64,000 nt of DNA from Tenebrio molitor (Eukaryota > Arthropoda > Insecta > Coleoptera > Tenebrionidae), in NCBI RefSeq assembly GCF_963966145.1, contig NC_091047.1, positions 24,676,001 through 24,740,000 of the forward strand. Direction: 5' to 3'. Under the pieces are notes generated by a model. That model made no database searches. It was not told where the DNA came from and saw only the letters and a program-made list of their open reading frames with translations. The position numbers were made by a program, and so were the translations under genes. Below, piece by piece: positions 11,306-22,356 of the stretch (within the stretch, counting starts at the first letter, position 1; each line of letters begins with the position of its first letter).

Positions 11306-11389
11306 ATACTATTGTGCATGATATCCATACTTTCAAAAGATTTTGACGAAAAAATATTTTGAAAGTATGCATATCATGCACAATAGTAT
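11306..11389. mobile_element. Tiny 84-bp palindromic element
   Basis: Arms of 33 bp (11306-11338 and 11357-11389) beginning ATACTATTGTGCATGAT pair almost perfectly around an 18-bp loop. Its right edge coincides with the TA target of the next element. Such a long, near-perfect arm in so short a unit suggests a recent origin or a fold-conserved sequence. Confidence 0.6.
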
Positions 11390-11822
11390 ACCGGGTGATT
11401 CAGATTGGTATTCGCGCCCCTATATCTTTTTTATTTTAAGAAAAAAGTATAGCAAACCATATATATTTGTAAATCGCTTATGAAACTACAATAGACGACG
11501 TTGTCAAATCTTTTCTACGATGACATATGTCAAAGTTAAGACGGTGGACTTTTTTTTTAAATAGTACATTATACATTTCTTAGTCTATTCTTATAAAGCT
11601 TTTTTTCTACATTTGCGTGTGTAAAAAAAGTTGACACTTGCAATAGGAAAAAATCGAGAAAAAAAAATATCATTTTTTTTATTCGAAAGTGTTATTTTCT
11701 AAAAAGAGCTAGTTAGCCATGGAGACAATTGAATTTTGACATTAAAAGCGTCAATTATTAACGTACCTACATTTAAATAAATAGCTATGTTATAACCTTC
11801 ATTTAAATAAATAACTATGATA

Positions 11823-12002
11823 TAACGGGTGGTTTTTTAAATTTGGCGTCGAAGTAGGCGTTGAAGTGTCGATTGTGAACACGCTATACAGGTTACGGAT
11901 CAGGGATCAGCTGTTTAAATCGTACGCTTTTACACGAGTGGTGCGATATCAATCGACTCTCCAACGCCTACTTCGACGCCAAATTTAAAAAAACACCCTT
12001 TA
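11823..12002. mobile_element. Foldback MITE of the four-copy family, copy 2
   Basis: Inverted arms AAATTTGGCGTCGAAGTAGG then CGTTG(A/G)AG(T/A)GTCGATTG at both ends, with outermost GGGTG plus T-run. The inner GATCAGCTGTTTAAATC is shared with the copies at 11117, 43315 and 50761. It lies within the centre of the 11391-12722 element. Confidence 0.8.
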
Positions 12003-12111
12003 GTGCATGAATGACATGATGAGTCTTGGAAATCGTATTCGAATTATTCGAATATTTGAATAGGTGACTATGTAAAATTCGAATAAGTGTAAATTCTAAT
12101 ATTCGAATAAA

Positions 12112-12380
12112 GTAAATTCAGGATGGATCGGGTATTTCACTGTCAAATAATTTTATTTTTTGGCTATGTAATTCTTAAAATAGTGAGATGCAGGGAACCA
12201 ACATAACGCGAATTTAGCATAGTAAATTGAGTATGGATTTGGTATTTCGTCCGAGTCTCAGTTTTCTGGCCGAGGCGCACCCGAGGCTTGAAAATAAACA
12301 AGGTCAAATCATTTTATTTTTTGGCTACGTGGTTGTCTTGTAAATAGTGACATGCAGGGAACCAACATAATGCGAATTTA
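12112..12380. repeat. Two-unit imperfect direct repeat
   Basis: Segments starting AGTAAATT(C/G)AG at 12112 and 12221 share TTTATTTTTTGGCTA(T/C)GT and ATGCAGGGAACCAACATAA, ending GCGAATTTA at 12217 and 12380. The second unit carries an extra insertion. It sits in the centre of the long-inverted-repeat element. Just upstream is an ATTCGAAT-rich patch (12035-12110). Confidence 0.6.
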
Positions 12381-12732
12381 CAAATGTTTGACTTACTAGC
12401 TCTTTTTAGAAAATAACGCTTTCGAATAAATTAAATCATATTTTATTATTTTTCTCGATTTTTTTCTGATGTAAGTGTCAACTTTTATTACACATTCAAA
12501 TGTAGAAAAAAAAGCTTTACAAGAATAGGCTAAGAAATGTATAGTGTACTATTTAAAAAAAAAGTTGACTGTCTTAACTTTGACATATGTCATCGTAGAG
12601 AAGATTTGACAACATCATCTATTGTAGTTTCACAAGCGATTTACAAATGTATATGGTTTGCTATACTTTTTTCTTAAAACAAAAAAGATGTAGGGCCGCG
12701 AATACCAAACTGAATCACCCGGTATACCTATA

Positions 12733-12841
12733 CGGTGCGATCAATTAAAAAATAAATCGAGTCGGCGTGTTACCTATGGCAACCCATGCTGTAGCATAGG
12801 CTCCAAAGCAAACTCGATTTATTTTTTAAATGATCGCTCGG
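12733..12841. mobile_element. Short MITE of the CCGTGCGATC family, divergent copy (109 bp)
   Basis: Left end CGGTGCGATCAATTAAAAAA, right end the inverted AAATGATCGCTCGG, with ATAAATCGAGT inside each arm and TA at 12731-12732 and 12842-12843. The internal sequence (GTTACCTATGGCAACCC) differs from the copies at 17151, 19319 and 36697. Confidence 0.75.
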
Positions 12842-12899
12842 TAGTATATTGGACGAGTAAGATTTCAATAGTACTTTGGTAAGAACAATTAAAATTTAA

Positions 12900-14060
12900 A
12901 TTATTAAAAAAAGACAAAATATTTTCTTCTTGCTCTTTCTTTGTCTGTAGGTAAATTGTCTATCCAATACTGAGTTATTGTTGTTGTTCCTGAGAGATGG
13001 ATTGCCCGCTGTCTTTCCATCTTTTCGGTGGTCTTCCGGTAGGTCTTTTGCCATGTGGTTTGCCCTTTCTGGCTATCCTGGTTAGTTGATCTTCTGTCAT
13101 TCTGTTACATGCTGATTCCACTCTCTTCTTATCCAACGTACTATGTCATTAACTTTACATTTCTCTCTGATTTCTGTACTTCTTTTCCTATTTTGTAGGC
13201 TGTGTCCTGTTATTACCCGGAGTACTCGTATTTTCTTTTTGCTAGTTCGTAGTAACTTCTTTGACACTGATGTTTCTGCTCTTGTTTCGGCACCGTAGGC
13301 CATCACCAGTCTAATGCATGTCTTATAAATTCTTGTCTTACAGTCAGTGCTAAGATGTTTATTCTTCTAAATTGTTGACCGCTGCTGTATTACTTTGTTG
13401 TCCTCTTTAAGACTGTCAGATCTCGTTATTTTACAACCAAGATAATTAAAAAAACATGATTTGGTCAATGCTGGCAAGGTCTACTACGAGTTTGCATCGA
13501 AGCCGATCTTTCGCTATTGTCATTGATTTTGTCTTGCTCGTGGAAATCTTCATGTTGCATTTTTCTGCTTGAATTTTGAAGGTGTGCAGCATTCGGTGTA
13601 GATAATTTTCACTTTCTGATATGAGTGTGGCGTCATCTGCATAGCACACAATTTTTATTCTATTTTGTCCAAATCGATATCCTGATCCAGCTTTTCTTTC
13701 CTTCATCTATGATTCCATCCATTATTGTATTCAATAAGAGTGGGCTGAGACTGTCTCTTTGTCGTATTCCAGAAGTGGTTGCAATTTCTTTTGTTAGCGT
13801 TTCGTTTACTTAATTAATTGTGTTATGTTTCCTGTATTCAGGTCCTTTATCAACTTTATCCTTTGGGGGGTGTTCTTCTTTTGTAGTGCGTTAGCAACGT
13901 CATTTAGTTTAATCCTGTCGAAGGCCTTCGTTAAGTCTATAAAGCATAAGTATGCCGAAGTGTTGTATTCTATGGCTTTTTCTCTAATTTGTCTTATGAA
14001 TGACGAACAGGGCCTCTGTTGTTGAATGATTTTATCGCTTATGAGTACTATGGAGCTTAT
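12900..14060 (-). pseudogene. Truncated RTE-clade LINE, reverse transcriptase and 3' part
   Basis: Minus-strand remnant of a non-LTR retrotransposon polyprotein. From about 14015 it reads AYLCFIDLTKAFDRIKLNDV (RT motif with catalytic Asp), then GIRQRDSLSPLL, then YADDATLISESE (the YADD catalytic box, about 13640), then NMKISTSKTKSMTI and RCKLVVDLA. Further on come YGAETRAETS and NDIVRWIRREW, and finally GKRPTGRPPKRWKD at about 13040. This order is that of RTE-type ORF2 after the endonuclease. Several frameshifts and stops are present, and the apurinic endonuclease is absent, as expected for a 5'-truncated dead copy. The 3' end is A-rich near 12900. Confidence 0.85.
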
Positions 14061-14339
14061 TGCATTTGCAATTACCTATTACAATACGTATTTCGAATAA
14101 TGGTCAAGTTGACTTGGCCTGACAATTCAGCAAAAACACCACCCCCAAAAAACGTAGTTTACAGTGAGCCTGACTGTTGAGGGTGTAAGCTTTCAGTGCG
14201 TTCACCTCATACATACATAACAAAAAATCCAAACACATTTTCCATCAGCCACAGGTGATTCGATACCCCCACAAAGATAATTGTAATCCGAACCCGATCA
14301 AATCCGTCGAACCCACTCAGTCTGCCTACCATTTATTAT

Positions 14340-14740
14340 TTTGTTTCTGCGCTCCGCCGCACCCTATAGAGTTTCATCTCTCGTCCGCCTCCACCTCCGA
14401 ATTTCGCAAAGTTCACGTTAGTGCCAGGTGAGTGCACGTGAGTTTTACTAATCGAAAAACGTCGGTTATTAATTGGAGAGTCGCTTTCACGTGCGCTTGA
14501 TGACTATGACGTCGCGACGCTGACGTAGTGGAGACAGCGTCACGTGCGGCTGCGTCCCGACGGCATCTGCGCGAACACGTGACGTGCCACAGGTTGCCAA
14601 AGATGAAACGTCACACCGTCTACTATCAGTAGTATCTGCGGCGTTATCTTTAGGAGACGGTGCTCGGCGTCGCGACGCTGTCTCGATAAGGTAGAGTGTC
14701 ACGTGAGTGGGGATGTTCAAGAAGTGGCAAAGGAAAAACG
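14340..14740 (+). promoter_or_regulatory. CpG-rich candidate promoter with five CACGTG E-boxes
   Basis: In an AT-rich region, this patch has five exact CACGTG hexamers (14435, 14488, 14541, 14576, 14700) and several ACGTC or TGACGT motifs. A consensus donor AG|GTGAGT lies at 14426-14433, and ATGTTCAAGAAGTGGCAAAG starts at 14713 in an open frame of nine codons ending at a GTAAGT donor (14740). This would fit a promoter with alternative short first exons of a gene to the right. No downstream exon with matching phase was found. An E-box enhancer without a local gene is the alternative. Confidence 0.4.
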
Positions 14741-15524
14741 TAAGTTTCTTCCAAAAATATTTATTTATTAAAAACACTATTCAAGGGAATTTTAAATTTA
14801 TTTCAAAAATATTAGTTTTGACCACTTAAAAAAAAATGTGTATTACAGGTAAACCTAAAATTCGCAACTATAATTTTAGAGTAAATTTGATGTGGTAAAC
14901 TATACACTAAACTTGCTGATTTATCTAAAAAATATTTTTTGTGTGATTCTACGATATCACTTGCACCTTTTTTCAAAAATGAACACTTGTGTGATTTATT
15001 TGTGTACTTACTTAGATATAAAAATTTTACTTTATTTTGTGGTTATTGTATTGATTTAATAATTTTTATAGTTACAGCATTGAATTAGAGTCGACTAAAT
15101 TTTTAATCTGCTTAATTAATCGATTAGGCATTAGTTGTAATGACCAATAATAATTTGATCGATTTTGAGCGAGCTAATATTGACTAAAAATTTAGTCAAT
15201 AATCGTGAATTTTTAAACGAATTGTTTATTTGTATTTGATTTACGATTTGTTCAAATTTCAACAGTACTTTCTATAGAACTATTACAGTATCAAATAGTT
15301 ATTAAAAAAATTAAACGCTTTGTTATAATTTTTTTTTTCTTAAAAATACACAGTTTGTTCAATAATGGTCAGGTTTACATTTGGTTTAAAGTTATGAGTT
15401 TACAGCTTACATAAACAACAACTTTTTAACTGCCAGATATTTAAAAAAATGTTACAAAATAAACGTAAAATATGTGCAGAATTTTCATTTTTCAAAAAAT
15501 TTAAAAATACGTTTTGTTATTTTA
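14741..15524. other. AT-rich gene-free stretch
   Basis: No exon or RNA gene recognised. Only AT-rich sequence with several ATCGATT and TTAGTCGA-like direct and inverted echoes around 15090-15210; no defined element ends were found. Confidence 0.3.
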
Positions 15525-15636
15525 AGACCCGGTTTATTCACCTTCAAGCAAATTTATCTGGCAAGTAGTTGCTATGATTTAGATCCATGGTAATTACCGT
15601 TCAAATAAAGTTACCTGAAGGTGAATAAACCGGGCC
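15525..15636. mobile_element. PIF/Harbinger-like MITE, about 112 bp
   Basis: Left end AGACCCGGTTTATTCACCTT, right end the inverted AAGGTGAATAAACCGGGCC. TTA is present on both sides (15522-15524 and 15637-15639), the typical three-base target. The ends resemble those at 43733 and 43872 (GGCCC...TTCACC). Non-coding. Confidence 0.85.
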
Positions 15637-15689
15637 TTAATTTAGCAAATGAGGTGAAAAATTATTACCTATGTTGTACCACCTAAGTA

Positions 15690-16587
15690 CCATCGGTGGA
15701 CATTAAAAACTGGGATAAGATAACATCTGTATAAAGTCAAAAATTACAAAATTTGTATCAGTTAAATTTGGTTTTTTACGAAAAGGTTATTTTTTGTCCG
15801 ACACTGTCAAAATTTGAGAATTTTCTCCTATGTGAACGGATTTTGATAAATGCCACCAATTGTCAAAACGAAACGTCAAGCTAATTTTTAAGATTTTAAG
15901 CAGAGATTTGGAGCCTTTAAGGGGCTCGTCGAACAAAAAAACGTTGTATTCAACTCGTTCGAGTGTCAATTGGGCTTTTTTGGCACTCGTGGGCCTTTAA
16001 AACTCTCGTTTCACTCGCGTTTTAAACTGGCCCCCTCGTGCATAAAAACCTCAATTTACACAAGAACTCGTCAAATAAACTACTAAAAAATTATGACGGG
16101 GTAAATGACGTTTATTTGTCAAAACCATCAAATTAAAGTTCAGTTTGTTTCATATTAAATGATATTTTTTGTTTTCCCAATTAAATAGTTGCTAATTATC
16201 ATAGAATCGGTTTTTTGGTGGTGAAAACAGGTAGGTAACAAAAAAACATTGAAACTCGACGGGGTAAGAGTTGATTGCAAAGATGTTTTCTTTTCTTACA
16301 ATTCTTCCATATTCTTCAATTCGCCTTTTCGCTAGGAAGACAGTATTCTTGCTAATGCCCAATTCATGAGCAATAGCTCGCATAGCTAGGAATCTACGCC
16401 GTCTCGGAGACGTTGCACAATAGTAAATAGTTTGTATTTGAACGTCGGACAAACTGGAGATTATTTTAATTTTACAAGAGAGAGATGTCAATGTGACAGT
16501 AGTTAATCTGACAATTTATGACAAAGCGAAAGTTTGATACACAATGAAAAATTTTTGGATGTCCCAGCTTTTAATGTCCACCGATGG
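15690..16587. mobile_element. Tc1-like element relic (898 bp), element C
   Basis: Ends CCATCGGTGGACATTAAAA on both strands, followed by (A/G)CTGGGA, with TA at 15688-15689 and 16588-16589. It carries a minus-strand helix-turn-helix frame (16192-16491). Part of its left half (15790-16075) recurs as an incomplete copy at 45040-45260. Its right TA is exactly the left edge of the duplicated segment 16590-17397. Confidence 0.85.
16192..16491 (-). pseudogene. N-terminal transposase fragment with helix-turn-helix
   Basis: A 99-codon open frame contains LSDVQIQTIYYC, then AIAHELGISKNTVFLAKRR and EEYGRIVRKE. This matches the DNA-binding N-terminus of Tc1-like transposases: HTH with GISKNTV as recognition helix start, then the Y-x-x-G-x-x-x-R linker. 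No catalytic DDE region follows within the element, so it cannot be autonomous. Confidence 0.6.
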
Positions 16588-16589
16588 TA

Positions 16590-17397
16590 CCTATATCAGA
16601 ATGATATGAAAAAAAACCTCCTGATCAGCATTTATTACTGTTCCCTTTAATTACAAGAAAAATTCAGTACTACTATACTAAGTGTACACTAGATATTATG
16701 TTAATTTTTCTTTGTAGAAAATTAATGAAAATTTGTATGTAAAATTGTATTGCGTTTGTACAGAGTGAGAGAAAAATAAGTGAGCAATTCTAAGTTCTGG
16801 TTTTTAAATACATACTCCCTGTATCTTTAAATTTTCGATACAAGATGATAAAATTGTATTTTATCTTCGAGAGCGAGAGCTAATTACGCTTGAGAAGATA
16901 ATTACATTTTATCGTCGTGTATAATATTCAATTTTTTTCTAAAGCATTTGTATTTTATTATTAAAACATTTTTTTTTAATTATTACTGTCAGGTTTTAAA
17001 ATCTCGTTAGTGGGAGCGTTGTTAGGGTAATAAAAAAAATACATTTTATAGTCTCGGTAGTGTGAACGTTGTTAGGGCAATAAAAAAATTAATTACTTTA
17101 TCTACCCTTGTTGTTAAAATACCACTTTATCTACCCCTGCGGTTAAAATAACGTGCGATCAATTAAAAAAAAAATCGAGTTACCTGGATTGTGCTATTCT
17201 GATGCTTTGATTGGTTCAAACCACCATTTTCGCCTACTCTGATTTTTTTTTTATTTGATCGCACGGTACTACTTGACCTTTTGATTTGAATAGATAAAAG
17301 CACACTTTAACATCTGCTATAGAAAAAAATAATTTCCTTTCCTCTAAATATTCAATAATTTAGTGCTGATATTAATTATTAATTTAATGTGTTAGTA
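16590..17397. repeat. Duplicated segment D, copy 1 (about 808 bp)
   Basis: Starts CCTATATCAGAATGATATGA and ends AATTTAATGTGTTAGTA. The same segment, with a few point differences and one insertion, recurs at 18747-22541. It has no terminal inverted repeats of its own. It includes a MITE (17151-17266) and a pair of short direct repeats (GTTGTTAGGGTAATAAAA-like at about 17019 and 17068). Both edges are TA sites next to Tc1-like elements. Confidence 0.85.
17151..17266. mobile_element. Short MITE of the CCGTGCGATC family (116 bp)
   Basis: Left end ACGTGCGATCAATTAAAAAA, right end inverted TTATTTGATCGCACGG, TA at 17149-17150 and 17267-17268. The interior GAGTTACCTGGATTGTGCTA and GCTTTGATTGGTTCAAACC is shared with the copies at 19319 and 36697. 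It predates the D duplication, since both D copies contain it. Confidence 0.9.
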
Positions 17398-18383
17398 CTA
17401 TGGCGGCCAAAAAATTTTGAACGATCAAATTTTGGCATATCAAAAAATGTCAATGTAAACTGCCCTTTACTGTTATTATGACGTTTATAAATTAAATCGA
17501 AAAATTGACGGTTTGAAGTAAACGTCTATCAAGTTTATAATAATAATTTAGTGATACAATGCCAACCGTATCTGAATTTACTAAAGCCAAAATAGTTAGT
17601 AACCCTTCACCAGAGGGGTATGTCGTATGGGCAAATTTCGACGAATTTATGGTTATCGAAGGGCACTATCCATGCCATTATGCGGAAGTGGGAACACACT
17701 GGGACGGTGGTTCGGCGTCCAGGTTCTGGAAGAAGGCGGGTGTCTTCCGTGGAACAGAACGAGGCACCCCCGAACTATCACCGAAATCTGTGCCTGTCCA
17801 TGAGGAATAGATTGCTCTTGGTTGTACAACAAAATGGAGCAATGATCAAATATTGACTTCTTCAGTTTTAGTTGTAAAGGTTTGTTTTATCTTAAACTTT
17901 TAATTTTAAGTTTAATAAATAAATGTTATAATTTGTTAGTATTGTGGATTGATCTGTACTTTGAATTTTTTGATATTTGCGTACCAAAATACAACCTGTT
18001 GGGTCGTTCTGTCTTGACGTAAATAGAACTAAATTTGGTTTCATCTATGATGAAGACATTCCTGATTTTGTGTTGATGCTAAACCTCTAAGAACTAGATA
18101 GGTACGTATGTACATTCTACACCACTCGATAGCCTAGGGGCTGCAGCGACTTTCGCAATTTCGACGGCAAAGACGAAACGATTAAGATTCATCCACGTTT
18201 ACCATTCGTGAGCCGACATAGGCACACCAAAATTTTTGTGTTAATCTATGATTGACTAATCTGTCACTGGTGACATGACAAGAAAGGCAAAAATAAAAAA
18301 TGAGGTTAGTTGACCATAAAGCTAGTTTTACATTTATATGTCAAAGGAATAACAAGTCGTTCAAAATTTTTTGTCCGCCATAG
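17398..18383. mobile_element. Tc1-like element relic (986 bp), element A
   Basis: Inverted ends CTATGGCGG(C/A)CAAAAAATTT and then TGAACGA lie at 17398 and 18383, with TA at 17396-17397 and 18384-18385. It carries a decayed N-terminal transposase frame (17559-17856). The right TA is shared with element B, which has the same type of ends. Confidence 0.85.
17559..17856 (+). pseudogene. Frameshifted Tc1-like transposase N-terminus
   Basis: The frame begins MPTVSEFTKAKIVS and shifts near 17610 into YGQISTNLWLSKGTIHAIMR, then KWEHTGTVVRRPGSGRRR, then PPNYHRNLCL. This is the bipartite HTH of Tc1-type transposases with the GRPR-like RRPGSGRRR linker. The catalytic domain is missing; the element ends about 500 bp downstream. 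It is a non-functional remnant. Confidence 0.75.
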
Positions 18384-18385
18384 TA

Positions 18386-18744
18386 CTATGGCGGACAAAA
18401 AATTTTGGCCGTCATTGTCTGTCAATTAAAAAAAAAATTGTAATCCGTACTTTATTGTCATCATGATTACCGTCTTGATTATGAATGTTATTTTTTGGGT
18501 GGTAAATTTCAAAACTCAAAATTATTTTGTCATTTCTACCACACAGAACGTTTACCTCAGGTTATCTATGTACGATTGCCCTAATTTTGTTCATATCGGA
18601 TTTTTGGAATATCTGAGCTTCAAACAGTTTAAATTGATTGTCAAAATGACAAGAATCGGAAGTGGGGTTACGATTCCTAAAGGTTTATTTACACTTTACT
18701 TGCAAGTCAAGAAAGTGACGGCGAAAATTTTTTGGCCGCCATAG
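18386..18744. mobile_element. MITE related to element A (359 bp), element B
   Basis: Ends CTATGGCGGACAAAAAATTT and inverted AAAATTTTTTGGCCGCCATAG match element A. TA at 18384-18385 and 18745-18746. The interior is different and shows no transposase motif, so it is a non-autonomous partner inserted side by side with A. Confidence 0.85.
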
Positions 18745-19381
18745 TACCTATATCAGAATGATATGAAAAAAACCCTCCTGATCAGCATTCATTACTGTTC
18801 CCCTCAATTACAAGAAAAATTCAGTACTACTATACTAAGTGTACACTACTCGTAGATATTATGTTAATTTTTCTTTGTAGAAAATTAATGAAAATTTGTA
18901 CTTAAAATTGTATTGCGTTTCTACAGAGTGAGAGAAGAATAAGTGAGCAACTCTAACTTCTGGTTTTTAAATACATACTCCCAGTATCTTTAAATTTTCC
19001 ATACAAGATGATAAAATTATATTTTATCTTCGAGAGCGAGAGCTAATTAATTACGCTTGAGAAGATGATTACATTTTATCGTCGTGTATAATATTCTATT
19101 TTTTTCTAAAGCATTTGTATTTTATTATTAAAACTTTTTTTTTAATTATTACTGTCAGGTTTTAAAATCTCGTTAGTGGGAGCGTTGTTAGGGTAATAAA
19201 AAAAAAATACATTTTATAGTCTCGGTAGTGTGAACGTTGTTAGGGCAATAAAAAAATTAATTACTTTATCTACCCTTGCTGTTAAAATACCACTTTATCT
19301 ACCCCTGCGGTTAAAATAACGTGCGATCAATTAAAAAAAAAATCGAGTTACCTGGATTGTGCTATTCTGATGCTTTGATTG

Positions 19382-22356
19382 TAGTGGAGTAAAATCACAT
19401 ATCTAGCTCGCTTATTTCTGAGGGTAGGTGATTCCAAGGTATAACTAAATGAGACCTATACTATCTTGTAGAGGACATTTTGGGGCATAAGGAATGGCCA
19501 TCTACAACTTTTTTTAATAGGACCGAACTTTGAAAACGGCCTTTATACGTAGTTGAGGTGTACTCCGAAAAACTGCGTTTCTCGTAACATTTAACGTTGT
19601 GTTAATTCAACCATTGAAGCTATAATTTCGATTTTCTGTATATTTGTAGTAAAAAGTACAGCGCTTCCAATAGTGAATCGGAAATGTCGCAAATATCGAT
19701 AGTTGTGAAAAAAATAATTAATAAATTTAGATTAATCAAAAATGTGCATCGTAAACTTCACTCTGCTGGGACTTATGTGAAATGTTGAAAATTTTGATAC
19801 ACATGCAGCGAGTCAAATGTAACAAAGATATTGTAAAAGTTTTTAAAAAAAGAATTAAGTCAGTAGCCCGTATACTTTTTGAGAAAATAATTTTCTTATT
19901 CGACGAACGAATGCGCCGGGCGTCTCCTGGCAGGCAGATATAACCCGGCACGCGTATTTAGTCGTCTATCGATGTAGGGATTGTAGCAGTCTAAAAACAA
20001 TAATTGTAAAATTTTGAGTAGGTAAATTTTTTGTATTTTTGCTAAAATTTACCTATTTTAAATGCTCTTTTCGTCATCTTCATTCTCATATACCTAAACA
20101 AGAAACATTGTTGTGACATTTTTTGCAAGAACAATCTGTAGCATTTTAAGCCTTCCTTCATGCACATACATTTATTATTTTGGCATTATTGGTCTGTGCA
20201 AAAAATGTTCATCAGTTTTCTAATGTCATTAGGTATGGGATCCATTGTAGCTAAAACAGGTTGTAAAATGCCCTTGTTTAGATGGGGAGATTTTAAATTG
20301 TATTAAATTAACCCAACACTGCAAAACGCACTAGAATACATTAATTAGAACATAAGTTCATGACAAAAATGTTATGAACTGCTTGAAGGATATATTTCAA
20401 ATTTTACGTGCGTTAGCTACTTCTTGCTCTACGTAGAATTTAATGAATTTTATGTCAACCAATCTCTCGCTGGATAAACTATACATGACTACACAACGAT
20501 ATACGTAATTGATCAATGCATCTAAAATTTGAGTGAAGTATGTAGGTACATAATAATTATTATTTTTTAATGTTAATACCTTAGCACATGTTGACCAAAA
20601 GCATCATCTGTTGGTGGCAATATTTTAGCAGACTTATTGGGGGTTGTAGTCAGTTTATACCTCAGTTGGTTTAATATGTTAATGGTCTCAGTTTTATTTT
20701 TTTAAAAAGCCAGTGCGAATTTAGTAGAAATTTTAACGCCTCGGTCATAGTCATCGAGTTTAACTTCCCTAACTCTTTAAATGTTTTCAGAAGGACATTG
20801 TATGCTGTTTTTTTTTTACCGATTTTAAAACGTTAAAAAATGCATCGCTGGTAACACTTGCAAATTTAATTTTCAAGTAGGTGCATACGAGTATGTGCAC
20901 TAAAAAACCCATAGGTAAATCTTTTGACATACTTAAAATGAGCATATTTTGCAAAAGAACAGGAAGTAAAAAAAGAGAGAAATGAACTGCAATTCAAACT
21001 AGTATAAAATTGTATATTATGTATACACCAAGGTGAAGAAGTTCATGATTATAGCCAGAGCGCCAAGATTAGAGCCCGAAGCGTGCCGAGGGTTCTAAGG
21101 CGCGAAGGGTATAAGGGACTTCTTCACCGTGGTTTATATACTATTTTTCCACTACTAGATACGTTAAAACCCTTTCGGATGATAATTATTACTAAAATTA
21201 TTTTGTCCGATGCGACGATCCGAGTTCTCATTTTTCAACGGTTGCTATGAAAATCGTCTTTGTTAACCAATGAAATCAACGAAAATCTATCATTGCTAGG
21301 TGACGGCTGTTCATTATTCACCTAGGTTAATAATGAAAATCATTATTAACCTTGGGAGAGAAATTCTACTTCTGGGGTCGGTTCGAGAGTCAATAATGAA
21401 GCCTTCTGAGACTAGTAGTGGAAAAATAATATTTTTGATATTGATTGACTTTGAAGACATTTTTCTAACATTTTTTATAGGAACAGGAGAATCGACGAGA
21501 AATAATATTTTGCTTTTTTTTGTAATGGTATTGCTTATTTATCCGTCTTCAATTAAAAAAAAAATTAAACAATAAATGTATGTGCATCAAGGAAGGCTTA
21601 AGATCCTGGAGTGATTGTTCTTGCAAAAAATGTCAGAACAATGTTTCTTGTTTATATGAGGATGAATATGGCGAAGAAGAAAGCATTTAAAGTAGGTAAA
21701 TTTTAGCAAAAATATAAAAAATTTACCTACTCAAAATTTTACAATTATTGTTTTTAGACTGCTACAATCCCTACATCGACAGACGACTAAATATGCGTGC
21801 CGGGTTATATCTGCCTGCCGGGAGCCGCCCTGCGCGTTGGCTCGTCGAATAAAAAAAATATTTTCTCAAAAAGTATACGGGCTACTGACTTAATTCTTTT
21901 TTTAAAAACTTTTACAATATCTTAGTTACATTTGACTCGCTGCATGTGTATCGAAATTTTTAACATTTCACATAGGTCCCAGCAGAGTGAAGTTTACGAT
22001 GCGCATTTTTGATTAATCTAAATTTATTAATTATTTTTTTCACAACTATTGATATTTGCGAAATTTCCAATTCACTATTGGAAGCGCTGTACTTTTTACT
22101 ACAAATACACAGAAAATCATAATTATAGCTTCAATGGTTGAATTAACACAGCGTTAAATGTTACGAGAAACGTAGTTTTTCGGACTACACCTCAACTACG
22201 TATAAAGGCCGTTTTCAAAGTTCGGTCCTATTAAAAAAAGTTGTAGATGGCCATTCCTTATGCCCCAAAATGTCCTCTACAAGATAGTATAGGTCTCATT
22301 TAGTTATACCTTGGAATCACTAAAAGTCATAATTTCAGTCCGATTTTACTCCACTA
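19382..22356. mobile_element. Long-inverted-repeat element, 2975 bp, 3-bp TTG target duplication
   Basis: Both ends start TAGTGGAGTAAAAT. The arms are about 790 bp long (19382-20176 and 21571-22356) and align nearly end to end, sharing for example GCAGGCAGATATAACCCGGC and GTCTAAAAACAATAATTGTA. TTG flanks both sides (19379-19381, 22357-22359), and the empty site is preserved in the D1 copy as GATTGGTTC. The roughly 1.4 kb centre has no transposase; it includes a second compound insertion at 21022-21428. The terminal sequence is the reverse of CACTA, so it is not a standard CACTA element. Its superfamily is unknown to me. Confidence 0.9.
21022..21428. mobile_element. Hairpin plus MITE compound, copy 1
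   Basis: A hairpin with arms ACACCAAGGTGAAGAAGT (21024-21041) and ACTTCTTCACCGTGG (from 21118) is followed directly by a MITE with ends TATTTTTCCACTACTAG (21142 and 21428, inverted). The MITE interior includes TTGTCCGATGCGACGATCCG and GAGAGAAATTCTACTTCTGG. The same order occurs at 60742-61156, so hairpin and MITE move or evolve as one unit. Confidence 0.75.

Larger units (their letters stand above)
11391..12722. mobile_element. Long-inverted-repeat element, 1332 bp, TA target
   Basis: Ends start CCGGGTGATTCAG on both strands. The inverted arms extend about 325 bp (11391-11715 and 12398-12722), including CTATACTTTTTTCTTAAAA and TTTGACATATGTCA segments. TA occurs at 11389-11390 and 12723-12724. 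The centre holds another MITE (11823-12002) and a short direct repeat. No transposase frame is visible. Confidence 0.85.

Noticed and set aside
17019..17150. CRISPR-like or satellite array suggested by repeated GTTGTTAGGG and CTTTATCTACCC phrases
   Set aside because: Only two imperfect units of each; this is an animal genome and there is no regular spacing.
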